From the NCBI GenBank assembly GCA_028095005.1, contig CM051459.1, positions 147,292,901 through 147,356,900 of the forward strand: a stretch of DNA of 64,000 nt. The letters run 5' to 3'. This document shows positions 48,176 to 59,815 of this stretch, piece after piece. Within the stretch, counting starts at the first letter, position 1, and each line of letters begins with the position of its first letter. The DNA comes from Rhynchospora pubera (taxonomy: Eukaryota > Streptophyta > Magnoliopsida > Poales > Cyperaceae). A program made the position numbers and the translations under genes. The notes beneath the pieces were generated by a model, which was given only the letters and a program-made list of their open reading frames with translations, was not told the DNA's origin and searched no databases.

Positions 48176-48889
48176 CTATGGATTTGCAACCTTTTCTTTA
48201 TTCTCAACCTTACGTATCTTATTCTTACCTAAATTATTGGAAGTAGAAGCAACATTAGCACTTTCTATCTTTTCCAACTTCAATCTTTCCTCTTCTTGAA
48301 CCAGATGCGAAATCAGTTCATTGAGAGTCCACTTATCCTTAGTGCAGTTACAGCTAACCTTAAATTGGTTAAACTGACTAGGAAGAGAGTTCAGCACAAG
48401 ACACACCTGAATTTCTTCAGATATGTCTAACTTGAGTGCACCTAACTTTGAAGCCATATGAGACATTTCCATGACATATTCCCTTATGTTGCCCTTTGCA
48501 TTATACTTCATTGAGGTGAGTTTGGTCATGAATGTACAAATTTCAGACTTTTCATTCTTGGCGAATCTCTTCTCAATTTCTCCCAATATTTCCTTAGCAT
48601 TGGTAGAATCAGAAACTGTGCCCCTAAAAGCTTCGGGAATAGATTTCTTGATGATCATAAGACACGTGCGATTTGACCGCTCCCATTTCTCAAATTCCTT
48701 AATCTGAAGCATAGTGCTTTGATTATTAACCGCAGTGGGAAGGTTTATCCTTAACGCAAGGTCAAGATCAAGAACGCCGAGAATTAATTCTAAGTTCTCG
48801 CGCCATTCCTTGAAGTTTGTACCTGACAGCTTTGGAATGCTGTTGATGTTGGCCGTTATATTTGCTAAAATAAACCAAAGACAAAACAA
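48176..48889 (-). pseudogene. Copia B gag (N-terminal part)
   Basis: This segment reads IPKLSGTNFKEWRENLELIL near the N-terminus and continues through the typical copia gag core (LVLNSLPSQFNQFKVS, LNELISHLVQEEERLK). It ends at an in-frame TAG (48178-48176). The same frame continues beyond it into the zinc knuckle CHFCGKAGHKKANC at about 48131-48090, so the stop separates the capsid-like part from nucleocapsid and pol. The true start is uncertain: the first residues before TANINS look like leader. Confidence 0.82.
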
Positions 48890-50435
48890 AATGCACTCAT
48901 ATTAGTAATTTATTGTATAAATATAATTCACATAATAAAGGCCCATATCCATCACTAGTTTTTATCCATTTATAAGTGCTCTTTGGAGTCTCCAAACAAA
49001 CTTCAATCAACTAGGTGTAGTAATCAAATGTGACAATTCATAACATGTCAATCAATTAACCTTCCTTTGGGCCGATTAATTGAGTACACATATAAACCTA
49101 ATAATCATCACCCATTTACTACTACAAGAATGTTCATGTAATATGACCAAATATTGTCCTTCCTTTGGGCCGATCCAATATTTAAACTTATTACATGCAC
49201 GAAACCCTTTTATACTTTGGTTTTGAGACAACTATGATGTGAGAGCCCACTTTGGCGGGATGACAACAAAGTCGGCCCAATACACAAATATATATATTTA
49301 ATACCTTTATAATGGACTTAAATTATACCCTAACATAATCTTTTCAATATGCACATTTGACTTATTTGAAAAGTTTAACAAATCTGACCTAAGATGATTT
49401 AACTTGAACTCAGTTGCAAAAAAAAAAAACCTAAAGGTATTTTATAACGAATTGTATGACATACATACAAATCATCAAACCATTAATAGTCTGTTTTGGT
49501 AAGTAACAGACTATTCAAAAGAGACCAGAAGAGAGTGATGCAACCATACAAGCTAGTATGCATTGCACTAAGGTAAGAAAATAAAAGCGGTGATTTCATT
49601 TTCAGCCAGCAGCCATTAAAATTACACCATTTCCAGGCAAGATTCCCAGAAAAGGTCAGGGTCATATGGACACTTAGGCGCCGACCTTATTTTCTGCGAC
49701 AGAACTTGTCCTCATGACAACATGGTGTAACCCAACGCTTACAGCTCTTACTAATGAAAACCACGGCAGAGGAAAGAAGAGGAAAAAGTGACATTTGCTA
49801 TTTGTACCTAACTAGTACAAAATGTCAAAATTGGTAACCAATTGCCGCTTATACAAAACAAGTACAAACTGCATAACAACCGAAATGAAACGTTATGGCA
49901 TCAAACGAATCGTTCAAACTCAATCTGGTCAATACCTAATAGTCTGCAACCAAGACTTTAACTGGATGGATTATTTCGGAGTGAAACAAACCATTTGATG
50001 GAGCGTAGACATAGAAAAGTAGAAGTCGTCTTAATCGAATCGAGAAATCCTAAAGATTTCTCCCTTAACCTGACAACTACACTACTCCTAATTCATTAAT
50101 TTTATTAGGTCAGATTATAACATTTGGTATTCCAGTTTTCTTAACTTCATTATAATTTTTTTTCTTTTGATAAAAAAAAAACATGTATATCATAAAATAA
50201 ATTCAAAAGGATAAGTTTGAATAAATTCTAAAAATTTAGAAAGTTTAAATACCAAATCAATCCAAATCTTACCATAAATAATGATATTTTAAAAGAAAAC
50301 TTCATATCTTTTGTTATAAAAAAAATCCTTAATTAACAATATTCTAATTGTTATTACCAAATTAAGGATGGTTTCCAAAAAATAAATTTGTAACAAATCT
50401 ACGTATAGTATTCTTCTATAAACACCAAATGATAT
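48890..50435 (-). other. Leader of copia B, non-coding
   Basis: Between gag and the nested Harbinger-like element. TCCTTTGGGCCGAT occurs twice (about 49063 and 49162) with ~100-bp spacing. The rest is AT-rich with no coding frame over 60 codons that shows known motifs. Confidence 0.5.
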
Positions 50436-50438
50436 TTA

Positions 50439-51666
50439 GGGCCTGATCGGAATGATATTTTAGAAGAGTTCAATTATTTCAATAGAATAGAGTTCAATAG
50501 AGATGATTTCAAAATGAAATTTGTGATTGGAACCAAAATTAAAAGAATTGAAGAGAATTGAAATTTGTGATCAATATGAAATAAAAAATCAGGAGGAAAT
50601 GATTTCAGCTCTTTAATAATGACCGTTTTACCCTTATCTAGGAATATTGATATTTATTGCATCAACTGGCAACTAACCTTGCATTTGTCATAGCGTGAAC
50701 ACAAATATCATCTAAACCCAAAGTCAAAGAACAATATATGTGCCCCAACCAGAGAATAAGGACACGTATCAAAATTTCATGTTGTCTTTCTGAAACAGTA
50801 CTGCCTTTGTACTAATCCTGTACTGGAGTTGAGCCTAATGACTAGTACTGAGATCATACCAGAACTGATACATACACGATTGGTGCATAAAATTGGTCTA
50901 AGTTCTTGATTTATTTCATGATAGAAAGTTAACATGTCTTAGGCATACTATTTGATGGTACTCGAAAAAGAGTTTGTTGTAGTACAACCTGAGTGATGCT
51001 CCCCAGAGAGAAATTGCCTCAGCATTAATTACCGGTAAACCTAGTTTGCTCAATACAACCTCACAATTTTTATTTCGAAATAGTGGCACTTAGCCTTCCA
51101 ATAAAAATTAAAACATTCATTACACAGTGGGCCCCCTTTGACTACTTCCATCTTCCCCAAAACACAACTCTCCTTCTTCCCCCAAGTCCCCAACCCAATC
51201 AGCTACCAACCAAAGCAAAAAAGAAAAAGCTGAAAAGAAACAGCTAACAACAAACTTAGAAAAAAAATTAATAAGAGAAAGCTACATAGCAAGCACCATG
51301 GGACCAATAGCAAAAGGGAAAAAATGTTATACCTTGCAGAATGAAGAGGTAGGTTCATCGTGTGCTCTTCTGCTTGCCTCCGAAAGCAAGACTGTGCGGA
51401 TAGAATAGACACAAGGGTTGAGCTTTTATCGCGAGAGAGAGCGTGAGAGGGGTACAAGAGTCTAAAATTTTTCCGCCTCTTTTCACCCAGCGAAATCGTG
51501 GGAAATTCCTTACTTTTTCACGCGATTTCGATAGCCCTAATTTTTCCGTCAGAATCTCGCTAAATCATCGGAAATCTCGGGTCTGTATCCATTCCGATCA
51601 AGACAATATGTTTCCCGAGAATTCCGATTGACATTTCCGCTCCTAATTTGCCATTCCGATCAGCCC
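50439..51666. mobile_element. PIF/Harbinger-like non-autonomous element in copia B leader
   Basis: The ends are GGGCCTGATCGGAATG and, reversed, GGGCTGATCGGAATGG. They are flanked by TTA on both sides (50436-50438 and 51667-51669), the 3-bp TWA target duplication of PIF/Harbinger elements. Length is 1,228 bp. No transposase frame is present. The middle (about 51180-51460) is GC-richer and, on the minus strand, looks like a leader ending in a splice donor TGCAAG|GTATAAC, so it may be captured host sequence. It inserted after copia B. Confidence 0.8.
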
Positions 51667-51933
51667 TTAATAAGAAAATACTAATTTTATTATTTGTTTC
51701 TTTATTTTATTTTACCGAAAGAAAAAAAAATTGCCGAAAAAAAAATTCCCTTAATTTCACTATATGCATCAAATGATTAGACACCATAAAAAAAATCTGA
51801 TGCATGAAAAAAAAAAACTTCTTAATTCCAACCATTAACGTGAATTTTTTATTTTTTTTAAAAAAAATCTTTAATCAAGAATTAAAGATTTTAACCAGAT
51901 AGAAATCGAAATCATAATGATTCAACATGAGTT

Positions 51934-51946
51934 GGATCTGATGCCA
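51934..51946 (-). other. Primer-binding site of copia B
   Basis: TGGCATCAGATCC, a tRNA-Met-like primer site, three bases inside the 5' LTR. Confidence 0.75.
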
Positions 51947-51948
51947 CT

Positions 51949-52498
51949 TGTTAGGTTTTCAATTCAAGGAACGACTCATGTGAAACTTTAACATAAACTA
52001 AGCGGAAGCGTTACCTGGATCCATCTGGTTATTCTATGATCTTGAATATGTCTTTTATGCTCCAGCAGCACCTCAGCAACGTCTGTGCACGCACCAAGGT
52101 TGGGGAAATGATCTTCCAAGAGAGCAAGACAACGCTTGAGACCAGTGTGCCTAAACTCGACTGTTCTCTCTCTCTAAAACTGATGGAGAGTATTAGGGAG
52201 GGGTGTAGCGTGTATATTTGTGTTTGTCTTGTCTCTTGGGGTCAACCCCTATTTATAGTGGAGACACCAAGAGTGTCATCCAAGTATTACCATAATGGTC
52301 CATCAACATATGACAATATTTAATTACAAATCCACTAATATTAGACATCACAATCTTTCACACAAATCTCCAAGATATTATACTTAATAGCCATATTTAT
52401 TCTTGGAACATTACCATATTCAACAATCTTTATTCATCAAGCAATATATGTCCATAATGATGAAATATTTCTTGCAAGATTTTCTAAATATTCCAACA
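51949..52498 (-). repeat. 5' LTR of copia B
   Basis: 550 bp, TGTTGGAATATT...CCTAACA on the minus strand. It holds 12 bases (around 52131-52142) absent from the 3' LTR, and a TATAAATAGGGG-type promoter motif (minus strand near 52246-52258). Confidence 0.9.
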
Positions 52499-52714
52499 AG
52501 TTAAACACAGGGACTATAAAAGTTAGCAAGGCACATGATAGTACATTTTCGTGTCAAAAAAAGATTTATAAATATAAGTTCCCACAAAAGTGAAAATTTA
52601 GTAAAAAGAATGCAAAATGTTTATGAAGTATGCCAGCTTAATATCTGCTTTCTTTTGAGCAGAAACTATTTTAAAGCAAAAATGGCTTGATATATAATTA
52701 CTTGAACATTTTAA

Positions 52715-52897
52715 TGCGGTCTGCATTTACCGATTTCAGAGGAGAATGGTAATAGTTACCTTCTTGATGAGGATTTTAAGACTCGCGGAATACGTGCTTG
52801 GTAGATCAACAAAATGGAGGTGAACAGAACTGATAAATCTGGTTATATATAGAAGGGTCCATTTCGTTTTTTGTGAAATCGGTAAATGCAGACCGCA
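52715..52897. repeat. Perfect 23-bp inverted repeat around a putative promoter
   Basis: Bases 52715-52737 are the exact reverse complement of 52875-52897, with 137 bases between them that hold the putative TATA box and splice donor of the lectin gene. No target duplication was identified. It may be the end pair of a small MITE or an accidental stem next to the promoter. Confidence 0.6.
52760..52852 (-). promoter_or_regulatory. Possible promoter and 5' exon of the lectin gene
   Basis: On the minus strand TATATATAACC (about 52851-52841) is followed about 80-90 bases on by CAAGAAG|GTAACT, a good splice donor (exon end at 52760). This would be an untranslated first exon spliced across intron 1, which now contains copia B, to exon 1 at 43.7 kb. 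The evidence is motif-level only. A perfect inverted repeat flanks the region and could instead mark it as a MITE. Confidence 0.3.
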
Positions 52898-52899
52898 GA

Positions 52900-53690
52900 G
52901 TATCAACTTCCAAGGTAAATGCATTTGATTGTTATGTGTCGTGATGCATTCTGCATGCCGTAGAAAGAAAGATGGTCGCATAATTATTTACCGAACCAAG
53001 ACGTCCCAGTCACGTATCAAGTTTTGATAGCTCATTGAATTCGTATTTAATTAATATAAATTCAAATTTCATTAAAATATCTAATAACATAAATAGAAGA
53101 TTGAAGTATAAAGTATGTATGATCTATTTCTACTATCATATATGTTCAAAATAATTTTAATTACGTACCTCCAAGCCTCCAGCCGATTTCTTACGGAAAG
53201 CTATCAATGCTTAATTCTTCTTTTTCCCTTTCATTTTATCCTTTAATTTTTAATTTTAAGTTTTATTTTTCTTTCTTTATTCCTTTGTTTTATTTGTTAG
53301 CTGCTTGCTGGCATAACTGTAAATTTATACCTTTTTACTTTAATTTTTAAAAGATAAGGGCTTGATCCTTGTTTTTCTTAAAAAAAAATAATAATTAGGT
53401 AAAAGCCTAATTTTTATAACTTCATAGACTTTCACATTTTAGTTTTTAGAAGGTTTCATTAAAATTACGATAATTTACTTTTCGGTTCAAATTTGGACAA
53501 TCGCTGCATTTATATTAGATAATGAACGTGATGATACGTCAAAGTTTTGCAAATGATAATATTAAATTATCTTTATTGACATGCACACTATCTTTATTAC
53601 CAAATGATCCGATCGAGTATATATGTCTCTTTCTTCAAAAGGACTAAAATTTCAGTTTCTCCTTTTTCCTATATTTGGCTTGAGGGATTT
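52900..53690. other. AT-rich intergenic DNA, no gene seen
   Basis: No coding frame, repeat family or promoter could be supported here. It contains poly-T stretches and short oligo-A runs only. Confidence 0.5.
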
Positions 53691-53726
53691 TGACATTTTG
53701 AGGGCTGCTAGTGGAGAGGTGATTTG

Positions 53727-55008
53727 GACAATCGGATTTTTTCTTTGAGCAACATATATTTTTACTAAATGTCTAAATTACTCTCAGTATCAATTAAGAT
53801 CTATTACCAATTTATTCTTTCACCTTGTTTTAATTTTATTTCCTTAACTGTGTTTTTTTTTTTCTCTTCTAAGTTTCCTGCTAAAAAAGAAATGTATTAT
53901 CTCTCTTTTTGACATCTTACGTCGCTATTTTCAAAACATTACATTTGCATATCGCTTGTGCAAATAAATCTCAAGTCTTGTGGAGGTATGGAATTTATTT
54001 TTAGGGTGATTTAGGTTTATGCCACTGCAAATATTTGAAATTAGAGATATGCCATCACTAAACGATAAATTATTTTTTTGCCATTATAAAATAATAGAAA
54101 TTAATTTTTTACCATCGGACAATTATATGACGATTTTACCCTTTTAAATATGCCACAATAAAACTTAAAAATTAGTAATATGTCATCACAAAAGTTATAA
54201 TTAGTTTTACGCCATTATTAATCATTAACAATTAGTTTTACGCCACTATAAAATAACAAAATTATTCTATGTCACTGATACAAGAAAAATAGTGGCATAT
54301 ATCTAATTGGTCATCTAACAATGGCCATAATTCTAATTTTAAAATTAAAAGATTACATTTTTAAGAAATATAAGCATTTCCCATTAGCTGGTCCCGACAT
54401 TTTTGTGCGTCCATGTATATTTGTATGTATTCAATTAGGTAAATGATTCCGTCAGCAATCAAATATCGAGACCAGTCTTAGTATATTTCTCAGGCCGTGT
54501 GTGTTTTTTAGGGTTTGTTTTTAATAGGGTTAATTTGGTCTTTAAAAAAATTAATGATAAATTTGATAATGACATTTTTAGAATTTAGTATGTTTTTAAA
54601 GAAATAGTGGCAAAAAGTTAATTTTAGCAATTCTATAATAGCATAAATTTAATTAACAACTTAAGAATGATATTTCTCTAATTATCAAAATTCATGATGG
54701 CATGAAACTAATTATCTCTATTTTTAAAATCCACTTTTTTTTAATCCAAGTACTATATTGATAAGTATAAGCAAAAAAAGAAAAAGAAAAATTGAATCAT
54801 ATTATTGCATTAATTTTGCACATTCAGTGAACCAATAGAAGTGTTGTGCTATTTGCCATTAATACGATATTTCTATAAGAAAGAAAAATGGAAAAAGGAA
54901 GGTAATTAGGAGAAAACTTGAGCATAATTAATAGGTCTTAATTGATAGTAAGGATGATTTAGACATTTAGTAAAAAAATATGTTGCTCTAAAAAAAAATC
55001 CGATTGCC
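53727..55008. repeat. Inverted repeat pair X
   Basis: About 85-90 bases at 53727-53815 recur in reverse complement at about 54915-55008. Shared blocks include ACAATCGGATTTTTT, GAGCAACATAT, TTTACTAAATGTCTAAAT and TATCAATTAAG. This looks like the ends of a ~1.3-kb non-autonomous element. Pair Y has one of its arms inside this span and the other outside. Confidence 0.65.
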
Positions 55009-55894
55009 GAAAGCACCACTCCACATTCACACCTCAGAAGTCAGAACAATTAAATAATTATTTAATAGTATCAACTTTAATAATATCAACTTCCAAGGTG
55101 ATAATTGGTTTTATGCCACTGTGTAAATTAGCTAATTAGAGATATGCCATTGTTAGATTGCAAATTAGATTTATGCCATCAACAAATTATATAAATTAGA
55201 AATATGTCATTATCTCATTCCAAAAAAGATTTAATTCTAAAAATAACATCATGAATGCTCTCAATATTTTTCAAAAATCCAATATTGCCCTTGTTAATTC
55301 CAATAAATCACAGCCGTAAGGAGGGTTTGTTTACATAAATAAAAGGCTTAATTAAAAGAGAGAGAAATATATTAGGAATGATTGACATGTGTCAGAATGA
55401 CAAAGTGTTAAAGGCATTTTTTTTGGCAATATTTCATCCGTTATTTTTTAATGAGAAGCATTTTGACGTTGTTAGAAATGCTGCTTTTTTTTTGCTGTAT
55501 ATACTTAGCTTGATAATTATTAATACACGACGTTTTATATCAAATTCCATGCATCGTTATAATGGCATAAAACTATTTTTTATATTTTTACATGGAACAA
55601 GACTCATTTTAATTAATTTGTATCGCATAAAACTAATTTATCATTTAGTGATGACATTTTTCTAATTTCAAAGTTTTGTAGTGACATAAAACTAATTTAT
55701 TATTTAGTAATGGCATTTTTCTAATTTTAAATTTTTTATAGTGGCATATTTAAAAGGGTAAAATTGGCAAATCAATTTTTCAGTGGAAAAAAACTAATTT
55801 TAACTTTTTCACAATGGCATAAAACTAATTTGTCATTTAGTGATGACATTTTACTAATTTCAAAATTTCATGGTGCATAAATCTAATTAACCCT
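54003..55894. repeat. Inverted repeat pair Y with ~65-bp GGCATAAAACTAATTT repeats
   Basis: Bases 54003-54156 and 55741-55894 are inverted copies with AGGGT..TTTATGCCAC-type ends. Inside and near the arms a unit of about 65 bases recurs, built from TGGCATAAAACTAATTT, ATCATTTAGTGATGACAT and TTCTAATTT. It lies in one orientation at 54010-54290 and the opposite at 55560-55890, with more scattered copies at 54560-54720 and 55110-55215. Open frames here are incidental. No target duplication was found. Confidence 0.6.
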
Positions 55895-56132
55895 AATTAT
55901 TACGAGTCATGATGTATTTCTTGAATGTACAGAATGCTGGTCACATCAGTAGCTTTTTTTTTGTGATTAGTCACATCATTCACTGGTTGTGACGATTTTT
56001 TGAGAAAAGGTTGTGGCGTAACGTGTGTACCGGTTCGAGTCTCCTCGTAAATAAATCCCAAGCATTCTATCATTTGTTGAATTTCTGTGTAAATTTAAAT
56101 CCAAATTTCATTAACGAATTTACGGTATCAGT

Positions 56133-56276
56133 GGGACCGTTTGGATCAAGTGGCAATTTAGGAAATTTTTTATTTTTAGACATAAATTTATTATAAACAA
56201 TCCAAATTCTTTATAAAATTATACACTTTCTAATACTTTATATAATTTCCTATTCCTAAAGCGATCTAAACGGCCC
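56133..56276. mobile_element. Short MITE, CCGTTTGGAT family
   Basis: 144 bp with ends GGGACCGTTTGGATC and, reversed, GGGCCGTTTAGATCG. It is flanked by AGT on both sides (56130-56132 and 56277-56279), a 3-bp target duplication. The interior contains TTATAAACAATCCAAATTC and AAAATTATACACTTTCTAAT, closely similar to the copy at 62.9 kb. Confidence 0.82.
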
Positions 56277-57208
56277 AGTACTCACTACTGCAAATAAACA
56301 AATAATGCACGTATGGTTAAAGTCCTATTTGTGTGACCCTTTGAGGATTTATGCTATGTTGGACATGGAAAATAAATCACCATTTATTTCTAATAATCAT
56401 AAGCAGTATCTAGCAACACGTTATGATTCCCAATTCGCATAAATAAATATTGTACCAATACAGTACTTCAATCCTGCATAAGAAAAAGTATCTTATTGTT
56501 TTGATCCTTATGTCACATGATATCCGTGTATAATCCAAGATAGGAATGTGTCATTCTTGCAGATTATACGTTTCTTGATCTAGAGTTGATCGCCTAGTTG
56601 CGCGCATACGATCCAACTCCATCAAGGGGCCCAGTAGATATCATCGCTCACTAGGTGAACTAATGAGGGACATACGGTTGTCTTGATGAACAGTTTCTCC
56701 CCGCACAATTCAAGAGAACATAAATAAAGTCCGTATAGCAGCCCTTATCAGGAATCAGCGTTAGACGATATTTATAGAACCTATCCTCATGTGGAGAAAC
56801 TGAATCATCTCAAACTCAGAATCAAACAAATATGAAATAAATAATGACACATAACACAATCCATATATTTATTTCATTGGGTCATGTCCTGTGCTATGTT
56901 CCAGTAACATACACATAAGCAATTAAGTCGGTAACTCTTTACCTATGATTTGTAGAACATAATCATCACTTAACTTGCATACTAGTCTTATATGATAATT
57001 AATGTTCCTTGTTAATTATCAAGACTATGGACTCTTTAGAGATATTATTGTTATTCTAACGAATGATCTACAGAGATCTACAATTCAGATCCTCAACCTG
57101 AATGATCTGTCAATAATAATCTCTAGGAACAAATGATCAAGTATCATCAATAACATAAACCAATATAATAGCCACCAACTGATTGGCTTCTAAGACATAT
57201 CTCTAACA
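56277..57208 (-). repeat. Old truncated LTR of the nested-array family
   Basis: On the minus strand this starts TGTTAGAG at 57208 and follows the first ~930 bases of the 1,765-bp LTR of the 15.6-33.2 kb array. Substitutions and small indels are frequent. Similarity stops where the MITE at 56133-56276 begins. The rest of the LTR, including its TATA box, is absent. It is an older member of the same copia family. Confidence 0.85.
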
Positions 57209-58850
57209 CAAATAACAATAAATATTGACTACGTCATTGATCTCGTCCGTTCTTTATTTTTGCAATTAAAGGTTTAGTAATAATCTAAGATAAAAAAATA
57301 ATAATAAAATTTGTAATTGAAGTTCTACGCTACTCCTATCCGACTGGGTGATGATTTGGAATCATTAATTGCACCGAAATTAGATTATAAACTTGAAATA
57401 TTCAAGAAAATGCAAAAAATTAGGGTAATACTTTGAAGTACGGAACTGTATATGCCTCATTAAAATGTTGGAAGATGGATGAATAATTGTATGCGTTGGG
57501 TATGTTAATTTTGATATGTTTGGAAGATGGATAATAAAATAATTAAATTATGTGGGGTATACACCTATAGCAACTTTCTATTTTTATTTTCATTTTAACT
57601 AAACTTGTGTGATACTTTTATTTACATAATTGTTATCTTTTGTTTGTTTTTTTAGTGCGTTGTAACAAATAATACCTCTAGTCATCATAGAAACGTTTAA
57701 TTCGGAAAATACTGTACATAATTTATTACTGATTGGTATGATGTTATTATTCAGAAAGTGCAGAAATTCCATAGCCGGTTAGGAGTTATTGGTTTTGAAG
57801 ATCCAAGTGTTGTTGATCATGAGTTCACCATGGTCCATGTGACAAATCGAGCCCTACAAACCATTGAGATCATTATCTCTCAAAACTCTCAAGATGTATG
57901 GGTACAGATGTGTAGTTGCATTGCGAGAACTGCCTAATCCATGGATGCTAGAGAATGACTATAAAAAGAGTGGTTTTTCGAGCCTTAACGGACCCATAAA
58001 AACCTTTCATGGCAACTATAACACATTTTGTGCAGTCAATGAATATAAGTAAAGAGTCATTCGACAAAGGCGACTGATTAAAGGAGACGTCATTTCTAAA
58101 AAAAGAAAGATAAACTCAATCTTATTTGATAAATATTAGTTATTTGGTTAGAATTTTGTATAGGCTTTTTTTTCTTTCTCTGATTCGTTTTCTCACTCTA
58201 ATGGTCTTCCTTTTTAATTTGTTAGGCGTAATTTTTATTTTTCTAAAAACATTCAATATAACTTTTATTATTTTCCTAAAAAGATTTTTTATGATCAACT
58301 TTGAACAAATGCTTAATTATTTCAATTATCCTCCTATATCTTATTATATTAAGTTTTTTTTTCTTTTTTTTTCTCCAAGCATTGATTGGTCTCAATCTTG
58401 AAATAAAAAGTTTAATAAATAGGCAAGGCAAAGTCTGGAGTATAAACATATCAAAATTGACAAATCACTTGATTGTCATGTTAACTGTTATCCAATCATG
58501 CGATTTTGATTTCCTCACCACCTCCTTCATATTATTGTTATGTTGTAAAATATGAAGCAAAGAGTTTTACATGGTTGCCATAAAACTATAAAAAGCAGCA
58601 CGCGGCCACAATTTTTTTGACCTCAAAGGGTTCACTTTTTTTTTTTATAGATAAACTTGATAGTGGTTATCAAGTGATCAACGGGTTCACTTTGTATCCA
58701 GATTTTTCAGTTTTTCTAGGCCGAATTTGATGCAAAAATTTAATTGTTTTTAATTATAAATAATAATAATAAAAAAAGAGAATTAGAGCCCACATCTATA
58801 GTATTAATCAATAGTCTCGTGACGCGTTGGTTCATTCTCGTGACGCGTCA
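57209..58850. other. AT-rich stretch; one coding-like segment
   Basis: The + strand at 57754-57934 stays open for about 59 codons and reads plausibly as protein (VIGFEDPSVVDHEFTMVHV, then NRALQTIEIIISQNSQDVW), but no family was recognised and no exon boundaries are clear. The remainder is AT-rich without features. A 12-base direct repeat CTCGTGACGCGT occurs at 58816-58827 and 58838-58849. Confidence 0.3.
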
Positions 58851-58860
58851 TTCTGAGCCA

Positions 58861-59785
58861 GTGCTCACTAGCCTGCTCTATGCGGATGATCTACTAATCT
58901 TTGGAGAGGCTAGTCAAGAGGAGATTACAAGTATCCACCAGACCCTTATAATGTTCTGTCATATGTCTGGCCAGCAGATAGGCTCAGAAAAATCAAGGAT
59001 CTGATTTTTCCAAAGCTACACCGGCACACCTAAGGCAGCTGGCAATTTCTGTTTTTAATGCCCAACCTGCAAGGGGATCTGAGGTGTATTTGGGGTCTCC
59101 AATCACGGTTGGCAGATCCACAGATTTCTCTTTGTTGCTGGACAAGATTGAAGGGAAATTACAACATTGGGCAAGTAGCATGCTTTCACAAGCTGGTAAA
59201 CTTACCCTGATTAAATTTGTGATTGAACCAACCATGCTCTTTGTTATGCAAACTGCCTCTATCCCTTCCTCTATTCTCAAACAGATCCAATCCAGAATCA
59301 GAAAATTTTTTTGGGGGAAAGGCAATGACAGGAGAATGCCTCTAGTCTCTTGGAAGACAATTACTGTTCCTAAACAGCAAGGGGGCTTGGGCCTGAAGGA
59401 CTTGATCAAATTTCAACAGAGCCTTCACATGAAATGTTTGTGGGCTATTGCTAGGGATGATGGTAGTTTATGGGTCCAAGTTGTCAAAGCTAAATACTTA
59501 CAAAGAGCTGCACTCTGGACAGCCAATAGAACAACTAGGTGTACCCCTTTATGGAGAGCGATCATTGCTGTTAAACCTCTACTTAGGGACAATGTCACCT
59601 GGTCAATTGGAAATGGTAAAACATGTAGGGCCATGGGACAACCCTGGCATGACATGTGGCTACAATGTGAACCAGAAAATGCTGCTCAAAGAAAAGTTCT
59701 TATAGCAGATCTGGTACAAGACCAAGGGAGAGGATGGGATTGCCGGAAGCTGATCCAGCTATTTGGCTTTCATGGAGCACTATAA
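58861..59785 (+). pseudogene. LINE reverse transcriptase C-terminal part
   Basis: It starts VLTSLLYADDLLIFGEAS (polymerase active site YADD), continues MFCHMSGQQIGSEKSR, then is broken by a stop and shift near 59002-59010. It resumes as YLGSPITVGRSTDFS and, after 59084, as a frame of 233 residues with IRKFFWGKG, PKQQGGLGLKDL and the pre-zf-RVT region. A TAA at 59783-59785 interrupts the frame, which continues in phase into the next segment. Confidence 0.88.
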
Positions 59786-59815
59786 ATAGCAATTGCCTAC
59801 CCGGAGGGCCCTTCA

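Larger units (their letters stand above)
43808..52498 (-). mobile_element. Copia element B, upstream of lectin exon 1
   Basis: The 5' LTR is at 51949-52498 (550 bp) and the 3' LTR at 43808-44346 (539 bp). A perfect target duplication AGTTA lies at 43803-43807 and 52499-52503. A primer site TGGCATCAGATCC (51946-51934) and a purine tract AAGTGGGAGA before the 3' LTR are present. The gag-pol frame (48889-44801) has four in-frame stops and no frameshift. A 1.2-kb Harbinger-like element sits in the leader. The LTRs differ at a dozen or so bases, mostly C/T and G/A, plus a 12-base indel, so B is older than C. It lies in the same sense as the lectin gene, within its presumed intron 1. Confidence 0.92.

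Noticed and set aside
55378..55665. 95-codon Phe/Ile-rich frame
   Set aside because: Falls in the GGCATAAAACTAATTT repeat region; composition reflects AT-richness.
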